From Caldichromatium japonicum (lineage in GTDB: Bacteria; Pseudomonadota; Gammaproteobacteria; Chromatiales; Chromatiaceae), in NCBI RefSeq assembly GCF_011290485.1, contig NZ_CP048029.1:62001-126000 (forward strand): a stretch of 64,000 nt of DNA, written 5' to 3'. Both the position numbers and the translations under genes were made by a program. Below, piece after piece: positions 58,085 through 64,000 of the stretch (positions within the stretch are counted from its first letter, which is position 1; each line of letters begins with the position of its first letter). The notes under the pieces were generated by a model. The model saw only the letters and a program-made list of their open reading frames with translations, was not told the origin of the DNA and ran no database searches.

Positions 58085-58336
58085 TCAATCGGGCTCTATC
58101 GTCAGATCGAAGCGCAAGAACAGGATGGTCAGGGCTGCAAATGCGGTAAGCCTGGGGGTAAACAAAAACAGCACAGCGATCACCGCCAAGGCCGGCGGCA
58201 GTGGCACATCGATCAGGATGCGTCCATCGACATGGCGCAGGAGCAGGCGCTTGGACCCCAGACGCTGGATGAGGTCCTTGATCGTCGTCAACCAGGGCTG
58301 ATCGCTAAGATCGCCGGCGAAGGGGCGGCGGGGCAT
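58085..58336 (-). CDS. Small membrane protein, DUF4342-like
   Basis: An 83-residue protein with a soluble start (WLTTIKDLIQRLGSKRLLLR, then HVDGRILIDVPL) and a hydrophobic C-terminal half (about residues 45-78). The pattern resembles DUF4342 proteins, whose role is unknown; the match is by eye. It ends overlapping the MFS pseudogene by four bases. An upstream ATG at 58366 would add ten residues. Confidence 0.55.
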   Translation of the reverse strand: MPRRPFAGDLSDQPWLTTIKDLIQRLGSKRLLLRHVDGRILIDVPLPPALAVIAVLFLFTPRLTAFAALTILFLRFDLTIEPD

Positions 58337-58519
58337 GGGGATTGACCTCGGTGTTTGCCGATGCAAGGTGCCATTGTATCCCGAAGACCCGCACCCATGT
58401 TCAGTTGGCCTTGCCAGGAACAGGGGCGCGACAAGCCGAGTCTATGATTTTGGATCAGTACGGAGTCGCCCGTTGCTACTCATGGAATAACACCTGTAAC
58501 GACAAGACGGTTGAGCAAG

Positions 58520-59680
58520 ATGTTGAATTGGGAAGATCCGCCTGCCGTATCTCCTCGCCCACAGTCCGCTGCCGCACCGCGGCCCGTTCGTGATAACCCG
58601 CCGCCTGCACCGGACCGACCCGCGAGTGGCGCCACTGGGCTTGAATCATTGCGCCGGGGCGATGCCCGGGTTCAGGTCGATGACAAGCGCATCATCAATT
58701 GTCGGGCCGACCTCAATCAGCTCGTACCGTTCAAATATCGCTGGGCCTGGGACAAATATCTGGCCGCCTGTGCCAATCATTGGATGCCTCAAGAGATCAG
58801 CATGGCTGCGGATCTGGCGCTCTGGAAGGACCCGCACGGTCTGACCGAGGATGAGCGCCTGATCATCAAGCGCAATCTGGGCTTCTTCTCGACCGCCGAC
58901 TCACTGGTGGCCAATAACCTGGTGCTGGCGATCTATCGCCACATCACCAATCCCGAATGCCGCCAGTATCTCTTGCGCCAGGCATTCGAGGAGGCCCTGC
59001 ACACCCATGCTTATCAATATGTCGTCGAGAGCCTGGGGTTGGACGAGGGCGAGATCTTCAACATGTATCGCGAGGTGTCGGCAGTGGCGCGCAAGGCGGA
59101 GTGGGCCTTGCCCTTCACCCAACATCTGGCCGACCCCTATTTCCGCACCGGCACCCCCGAGGCCGATCAGGAGCTCTTGCGCGAGCTCGTGGCCTTTTAT
59201 GTGATCTTCGAGGGGATCTTCTTTTATGTCGGCTTCGTGCAGGTCCTGTCGATGGGCCGGCGCAACAAGATGACCGGCACTGCTGAGCAGTTTCAATACA
59301 TCCTGCGCGATGAGTCCATGCACCTCAATTTCGGGATCGACGTGATCAATCAGATCAAGATCGAGAACCCGCATCTGTGGACCCCTGACCTCCAGGATGA
59401 GCTCGCCCAGATGATCCAGGAGGCGGTCGCGATCGAGGCCCAATATGCCTATGACACCATGCCGCGCGGTGTCCTGGGCTTGAATGCGCCCATGTTCGAG
59501 GACTATCTGCAATTCATCGCCAATCGACGCTGTGTCCAGATCGGTCTGCCCGAGCTCTATCCAGGTGCGACCAATCCCTTTCCTTGGATGTCTGAGGTCC
59601 TAGACCTGAAAAAGGAAAAGAATTTTTTCGAGACGCGGGTGACGGAATACCGGACCGGCGGGGCGCTGCAATGGGACTGA
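58520..59680 (+). CDS. nrdB: Ribonucleoside-diphosphate reductase beta subunit (class Ia)
   Basis: A 386-residue R2 protein that holds the diiron-tyrosyl radical needed to make deoxynucleotides. The key segment [13 protein letters not shown] has the Glu-x-x-His pair of iron ligands and the radical tyrosine in the usual spacing; later ligands lie in [10 protein letters not shown] and [10 protein letters not shown]. Between MLNWEDPP and [10 protein letters not shown] there is a Pro/Ala-rich insert of about 30 residues, as in the Pseudomonas-type NrdB. The start is taken as the ATG at 58520 (MLNWEDP), three codons inside a TTG-started frame. The nrdA gene is not in this window. Confidence 0.95.
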   Translation: MLNWEDPPAVSPRPQSAAAPRPVRDNPPPAPDRPASGATGLESLRRGDARVQVDDKRIINCRADLNQLVPFKYRWAWDKYLAACANHWMPQEISMAADLALWKDPHGLTEDERLIIKRNLGFFSTADSLVANNLVLAIYRHITNPECRQYLLRQAFEEALHTHAYQYVVESLGLDEGEIFNMYREVSAVARKAEWALPFTQHLADPYFRTGTPEADQELLRELVAFYVIFEGIFFYVGFVQVLSMGRRNKMTGTAEQFQYILRDESMHLNFGIDVINQIKIENPHLWTPDLQDELAQMIQEAVAIEAQYAYDTMPRGVLGLNAPMFEDYLQFIANRRCVQIGLPELYPGATNPFPWMSEVLDLKKEKNFFETRVTEYRTGGALQWD

Positions 59681-59763
59681 TGGAGGGGGGCGATCCTGGG
59701 GTCGGCTGAGGACCGGTTGCACCCATCTGGCGAGATAGGCGGCATCTCGCTCGCCCGGAACCT

Positions 59764-62700
59764 ATGAACAGTCGGTTGCGCGCGTGGTTGACGGCGATAG
59801 GGCTTACGGTCCTGGTGATCTTGGCAGTGCTGGTCTCGATCCTGCGTCTTGCCCCGCCTTTGCCTGAAGCCTATCGCGCTGCGCTCAGCGAATATCTATC
59901 CACCCAGCTGGGCTATCGGGTGAGGTTCGGGTCTGCCAGGATCGGGCTGTCTGGCCTAAGACCGCGCTTGCGTCTGGAAGGGGTCGCGTTCAGCCGACCC
60001 CTGGCCGAGGTGTCCGCCGTGCAGTCAGTGCAGACTGATGCGCCCATCCTAGAGGCCCAGGCCCTTGAACTCGATCTGGATCTTGCTGCCCTGCTCAAAG
60101 GGCATGGGCCCCAGCTTACAGGGGTCAGGCTCGTGGGCGGGCGACTGGTCATCGCCCAAGGCGCTGATAGAGGATCCTGGTGGCCCAGGCTCGAGGCCAC
60201 AGGTGGCGACAGCTCTTCCCGACAACAGCCGGGGTTAGGGCAGATGTTCGCCCATCTTCTGACACGAGGTTGGGCCGAGTGGACCGGCGGCGAGGTCCTG
60301 TTGGTCGATGCCACAGCCAGGCCCCTGCTGCGTCTGACCGATATCCGCCTGCATCTGGACAACGCCGGCGCGCACCATGGGCTGGAGCTCGACGCCCGCC
60401 TGGTGGCGCCAGCACCCTGGCTGAGCGCCGCTGAGCCAGGGGTGCGAGGGGTACCGACCGTACGCGATCTGCGCTTCTTCTCCTCCCTGTTGCGGCGCTG
60501 GCATCCCGCAGGTGCCGAGGATGCCAAGGCTAGCCAGCGCCTGCATCTTGCCCTGAGGCTTTCTGGACCGCCCACCGACCCTTTGCGCTGGCAGGGACAA
60601 GGCTATGGGCGTCTAGAGGTTCAGGACTTAGGCTGGATCTGGCCAGCAGGTTTGCTGGGCCTGGACCGGATCGCGACCCATCGCGCCCAGCTCTCGGTCT
60701 GGTTGACCATCGGCGAGTCGCGCCTGCTGGATGCCCTGGCCGATGTCCAGATCCAGGGTCTGCGACCGCGCCGAGCGAGAGATGGATCGTCCGCTCAGGA
60801 CCCCATCCCTCCCGGGGATCTCGCTGTCATCGTCCAGTTCCGGCGCCTGGATGCCGGCTGGCAGGTGCTCATCCAGGGTCAGAACCTGGGACTGCCAGAT
60901 GCGCGGATCGCCGACCTCGAAGTCGAACTGCGCCTGGGGCTCGATGGATCGGCGCAGACGCTCTCCGGGCAGATGGCGGGTGCCGAGCTGGAGGCGCTGA
61001 GACGCCTGTTGGCTGTCGCTCCCTGGGGCTTGCCGCCCCAGGCGATGCAGTTGCTCGGGTTACACCTGCGCGGGACCCTGGATGAGCTCGGCGTATGGCT
61101 CGCCTTTGCCCGGGATACGGGGCAGGCGCGTTGGCAATTCAAGGCGCGCCTCTCTGGGCTAGGGATCATGTCCCCAAATGAGCAGTGGGGCGTTGCGGGA
61201 CTCGATCTTTGGCTCGGCGGCGACCAGGACGGCGGCTGGGGGCGCCTGGGTTCACAAGGGCTAAAGCTGAGTCTATCCCCGATCTTCGACCGGCCCTTGC
61301 ATCTGGACCGGTTGACCGGACGCCTCGATTGGTCGCGTCTGGAGCAAGGCGGCTGGCAACTGACGGCTTATCAGGTCGGTCTGGACAATGCTGACCTAAG
61401 CGGCCGGATGCGCCTGGAACTTGCCTGGCCCAAGGGGGACCCTCAGCCAGAAATCGATCTCAGCGCCCATGTTCAAGGGCGCGAGGGAGCACCCTTTCGC
61501 CCCTATCTGCCAACGGGCTTGATGCATCCTCGCCTCGTGCATTGGCTGGAATCATCGATCCGCCCTGGGCAGGTCACAGAGGGCCATCTGCGCTTCATGG
61601 GACCGCTGAATGCAGCGTCCTTGCATGAGGGACAGCCGCGACTGACCCTGGATCTGGCCTTTGCCGGGGTGCGGCTCGACTATTGGCCGGGCTGGCCGCC
61701 CCTGACCGCAGCGACGGGTCGGCTCAGCCTCCGTGATCAGGCCCTGGATCTGCACCTAGAACGCGCCCATCTTTTGGATAGCGAGCTGAGCGGGCGGCTG
61801 AGTCTGCCGCATGTCCGTCAGGTCGAACGCCTGCCGATCCGTCTCGAGGCCGAGGGACCCTTCGCCGACGGGCGGCGTTTTTTGGCTGCCCTCCCGCCAC
61901 CGGGTCTGCGTCTGGCCCAGACCCTCCAGGGGGTCGAATTCGGCGGCCAGGCGCGCTGGGCCCTGGATCTCGATGTCCCTTTGGCCCAGGGCAAGGCCCT
62001 GACCTTCAACGGTCAATTGAACTGGCCCGCTCCGGCCCGCCTGTCCTTGCCCGATCCCTCCATTCGGTTGAGCGGATTCAGCGGTACGGTGCATTTCAAT
62101 GAACGCGGCATCGCGCCCTCGACCCTGACCGCGCGGCTTGGCCGCGCCGATGCCCTGACCGATCGGCCTGTGCGTCTAGCGCTCGCCACCCGCAGCAAGG
62201 GCCTGGATGTCGAGGTGGCGGCAGATGTGCTCGACCTTGATGCGCTCACCTGGGGTCAGAAGGGTACTGCCGATCTAGGGGTGTTTGCGGTCGAACGCCT
62301 GGTGGTGACAGCGGAGCAACTGCGCCTGGCAGGGATCAGCCTGGATGCAGCGAGGATCGAGGCCATGTCAGGAAAGGCGGGCTGGCATCTGCGCCTCTCT
62401 GCCGGCGAGCTTTCAGGCGAGCTGGATTGGCCGGCGCAGGCTACTGGGCAGGTGTCTCTTCGCATCGACCGGCTTGATCTGAAGCCATTTTTCAAAACCC
62501 GTCCCGGCAACCCAGAGGTCCGCCCCCTGCCCCGTGACTGGCCGCCCTTGCGGGTCCACATCGACCAGGTCGTCTGGGGAGCGGCTCTGCTGGGTGCCTT
62601 GGACCTCGAGTGCCAGCCCGCAGCCCTGGGTGCCCGCTGCCCACGCCTTCTCCTGGATGCGCCTGGGCTATTGCGGATTGAGGGACAAGGGGAATGGCAA

Positions 62701-63429
62701 ACGGGGACGGATGGGTCCGGCCATCTGCTCCTCGATGCCAGCTCACCCGATCCAGGCCGGCTGCTGGCGGCCCTGGATGAGCGCTCGGCCATCGCTGCCG
62801 AGCATGCCAGCGCCCGCCTTGATCTCGCCTGGGCCGGTGGGCCATGGGCCTTCGACTGGCGACGCGCTGCTGGCCGCCTGGAGCTTGCGCTCGGGCCAGG
62901 GCGCCTGCTCAAGATCGAGCCCGGAGTCGGGCGATTGCTCGGGGTCATCGATCTGGGGTCGATCGGGCGCCGTCTGGCCCTGGACTTTTCGGACCTGCAT
63001 GCCCCCGGATTTGCCTTCGAGCGTTTAGATGGGCAGATCGCCATCGAACATGGCCAGGCGCGTTTTGCTGACCTGCGCATCGAGGGGCCCTCCGCCCGGA
63101 TCTTGGTGACGGGGACGAGCAATCTGCTCACCCAGCGCCTTGACCAGCGCATCCTGATCGAACCCAAGCTGGGTCCCGGCCTGGCTGTGGCCAGTGCCAT
63201 AGCCGGTGGGCCGGCGATCGGGGCGGCGGTCTGGTTGGTCGATCGGGCCGCCGGCAATCCGCTCGCCCTGCTCGGGCGCTATGAATACCGGCTGACCGGT
63301 AGCTGGGACGATCCGCACTGGAGCAGGCTGGGCTGGGAGCCGCTGGGTAAGCTCAAGACGCAGTTCCCCCAGCAAGACCAGACACCCGGGCGCGCCGGCC
63401 GCTCCAATCATTTTCTAGACCAACCCTGA
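59764..63429 (+). CDS. yhdP: YhdP-type AsmA-like envelope protein
   Basis: A 1221-residue protein with one N-terminal membrane anchor (about residues 9-29, LTAIGLTVLVILAVLVSIL) and a very long periplasmic part made of repeated beta-rich units, ending in the AsmA-like C-terminal domain (LLGVIDLGSIGRRLALDFSD ... FERLDGQIAIEHGQARFADL). In E. coli YhdP, TamB and YdbH carry phospholipids to the outer membrane through a long groove. Length fits YhdP (1266). A nitrilase-family gene follows, as is common (yhdP-tldD neighbourhood). Confidence 0.93.
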   Translation: MNSRLRAWLTAIGLTVLVILAVLVSILRLAPPLPEAYRAALSEYLSTQLGYRVRFGSARIGLSGLRPRLRLEGVAFSRPLAEVSAVQSVQTDAPILEAQALELDLDLAALLKGHGPQLTGVRLVGGRLVIAQGADRGSWWPRLEATGGDSSSRQQPGLGQMFAHLLTRGWAEWTGGEVLLVDATARPLLRLTDIRLHLDNAGAHHGLELDARLVAPAPWLSAAEPGVRGVPTVRDLRFFSSLLRRWHPAGAEDAKASQRLHLALRLSGPPTDPLRWQGQGYGRLEVQDLGWIWPAGLLGLDRIATHRAQLSVWLTIGESRLLDALADVQIQGLRPRRARDGSSAQDPIPPGDLAVIVQFRRLDAGWQVLIQGQNLGLPDARIADLEVELRLGLDGSAQTLSGQMAGAELEALRRLLAVAPWGLPPQAMQLLGLHLRGTLDELGVWLAFARDTGQARWQFKARLSGLGIMSPNEQWGVAGLDLWLGGDQDGGWGRLGSQGLKLSLSPIFDRPLHLDRLTGRLDWSRLEQGGWQLTAYQVGLDNADLSGRMRLELAWPKGDPQPEIDLSAHVQGREGAPFRPYLPTGLMHPRLVHWLESSIRPGQVTEGHLRFMGPLNAASLHEGQPRLTLDLAFAGVRLDYWPGWPPLTAATGRLSLRDQALDLHLERAHLLDSELSGRLSLPHVRQVERLPIRLEAEGPFADGRRFLAALPPPGLRLAQTLQGVEFGGQARWALDLDVPLAQGKALTFNGQLNWPAPARLSLPDPSIRLSGFSGTVHFNERGIAPSTLTARLGRADALTDRPVRLALATRSKGLDVEVAADVLDLDALTWGQKGTADLGVFAVERLVVTAEQLRLAGISLDAARIEAMSGKAGWHLRLSAGELSGELDWPAQATGQVSLRIDRLDLKPFFKTRPGNPEVRPLPRDWPPLRVHIDQVVWGAALLGALDLECQPAALGARCPRLLLDAPGLLRIEGQGEWQTGTDGSGHLLLDASSPDPGRLLAALDERSAIAAEHASARLDLAWAGGPWAFDWRRAAGRLELALGPGRLLKIEPGVGRLLGVIDLGSIGRRLALDFSDLHAPGFAFERLDGQIAIEHGQARFADLRIEGPSARILVTGTSNLLTQRLDQRILIEPKLGPGLAVASAIAGGPAIGAAVWLVDRAAGNPLALLGRYEYRLTGSWDDPHWSRLGWEPLGKLKTQFPQQDQTPGRAGRSNHFLDQP

Positions 63430-63582
63430 TGCCCGCCTTTTCGCTGGGGCTCTGAGGCTGCTATCGTTACTAGCCTGCAACCTGGGCCGGACCTCCCTGA
63501 ACGGAAACGACCCGTCGGCGATCCATCCATTGGCGCTGGGCTGAGCCAGTGCCGCCGTCAACACGGCTGTGGTTTAGAAGCA

Positions 63583-64000
63583 ATGAGAGAACGACACAAG
63601 ATCGGGGTCGTCCAGATGGCAAGCGGCCCCAATGTCAGCGCAAATCTGCTCGAGGCCGAGCGTCTCATCCGGCAGGCCGTCGATGAGGGGGCAGAGCTCG
63701 TCGTCCTGCCCGAGAACTTCGCCTGTATCGGCAAGGATGACCGCGATCAGCTTGCCCTCCGCGAACCGGAAGGGGATGGACCGCTCCAGGCATTTCTGGC
63801 GCGCTCGGCTAGACAATTCGCTATCTGGCTGGTCGGCGGCACCATCCCCCTGGCTGCTGCTGATCCGGATAAGGCGCGCGCTGCCTGTCTGGTCTTTGAT
63901 GATCGCGGCGAGCGGGTGGCCCGCTACGACAAAATCCATCTCTTCGACGTCAATCTGCCCGGCAGCGATGAGCGCTATCGCGAATCGGTACTCATCGAGC
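63583..64000 (+). CDS. Carbon-nitrogen hydrolase (nitrilase superfamily), 3' end outside window
   Basis: The first 139 residues of an omega-amidase/Nit-type hydrolase. The catalytic glutamate is Glu44 in ELVVLPENFACIG and the lysine is Lys116 in ARYDKIHLFDVNL; the catalytic cysteine lies beyond the window. Such enzymes hydrolyse deaminated glutathione or related amides (Nit1/YbeM). It follows yhdP on the same strand at about 150 bases, the order seen in many proteobacteria. The start is the ATG at 63583. Confidence 0.9.
   Translation, partial: MRERHKIGVVQMASGPNVSANLLEAERLIRQAVDEGAELVVLPENFACIGKDDRDQLALREPEGDGPLQAFLARSARQFAIWLVGGTIPLAAADPDKARAACLVFDDRGERVARYDKIHLFDVNLPGSDERYRESVLIE

Larger units (their letters stand above)
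56827..58088 (-). pseudogene. MFS transporter split by an IS630-like element
   Basis: On the minus strand the frame reads TSPRHALLAMSVASEHRGLA, GVHRALDNAGAVVGPLLA and AIQDILL, is interrupted by the element at 57174-57890, and resumes in phase as LLPGLLALGLTLAVREPHRA. It then hits a TAA, and continues GLFTLGNSSNMFLLLP to the stop at 56827. These are helices of a major facilitator transporter. Removing the element with one TA restores TTAA and an open join (DILLLTLLPG). The N-terminal helices are missing as well, so it is dead for three reasons. Confidence 0.85.

Noticed and set aside
1..64000. CRISPR arrays and rRNA genes
   Set aside because: No regularly spaced direct repeats and no rRNA-like stretches were seen on either strand.

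Overview
The window looks like a piece of a gammaproteobacterial chromosome of moderately high GC. The gene content and order (hslV-hslU-DUF971-ubiE-ubiJ-ubiB, rpoZ-spoT, yicC-gmk, PEP carboxylase, UbiC-like lyase, YhdP, a Pseudomonas-like NrdB) fit Chromatiales-type purple sulfur bacteria and their relatives. The exact genus is an inference. No rRNA or CRISPR array was seen. One tRNA, tRNA-Asn(GTT), is present.

Layout. 1-609 is the right part of an IS200/IS605 element with a tnpB fragment. 647-4519 (minus) is a moxR-DUF58-transglutaminase operon, divergent from mnmG (4610-6484). A tandem-PilZ protein follows, then a dead IS630-like element (7724-8483) that ends 7 bases before a glycosyltransferase gene. 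9663-12881 is a surface-polysaccharide cluster (GT4 enzyme, two-TM protein, O-antigen-ligase-like protein). Next come comEA, a Ser/Thr kinase-PEP carboxylase pair, yicC-gmk, rpoZ-spoT, an orphan MbcA/ParS-type antitoxin-like gene, the HslVU protease, and the ubiquinone genes ubiE-ubiJ-ubiB. After these are a class II aldolase fused to a Dabb domain, a CBS-DUF294 protein, an ABC polysaccharide exporter, a UbiC-like lyase, a tiny Lpp-type lipoprotein facing an L,D-transpeptidase, a divergent EF-G paralogue, a diguanylate cyclase, glutaminyl cyclase, uvrB and an aspartate aminotransferase.

42665-55740 is an accessory island starting exactly at tRNA-Asn. Its left edge is the 3' end of a serine-recombinase gene running antisense into the tRNA. 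Its right edge carries the kind of HTH gene that accompanies such recombinases, plus a pair of interleaved inverted repeats. Inside are a second IS200/IS605 element with an apparently intact TnpB nuclease and several restriction-modification (R-M) systems in different states of decay. These are a type III mod remnant, a low-GC type I system (HsdR_N-HsdM fusion with one frameshift, HsdS with one nonsense codon), a type III Res C-terminus, a second type III Res split by an MvaI/BcnI-like type II R-M cassette, and a third Res remnant. The pattern reads as successive R-M cassettes landing inside, and replacing parts of, older ones.

55872-64000 returns to the chromosomal backbone: a CorA transporter, an MFS transporter pseudogene split by a second IS630-like copy with a reconstructable TTAA target, nrdB, the giant AsmA-like protein YhdP, and the start of a nitrilase-family amidohydrolase.

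I did not find a clearly new, intact multi-gene system. The best candidates for follow-up are the nested R-M island, the TnpB element with its RNA-like right end, the overlapping inverted repeats at the island border, the Dabb-fused aldolase, the Lpp/L,D-transpeptidase pair and the divergent EF-G.
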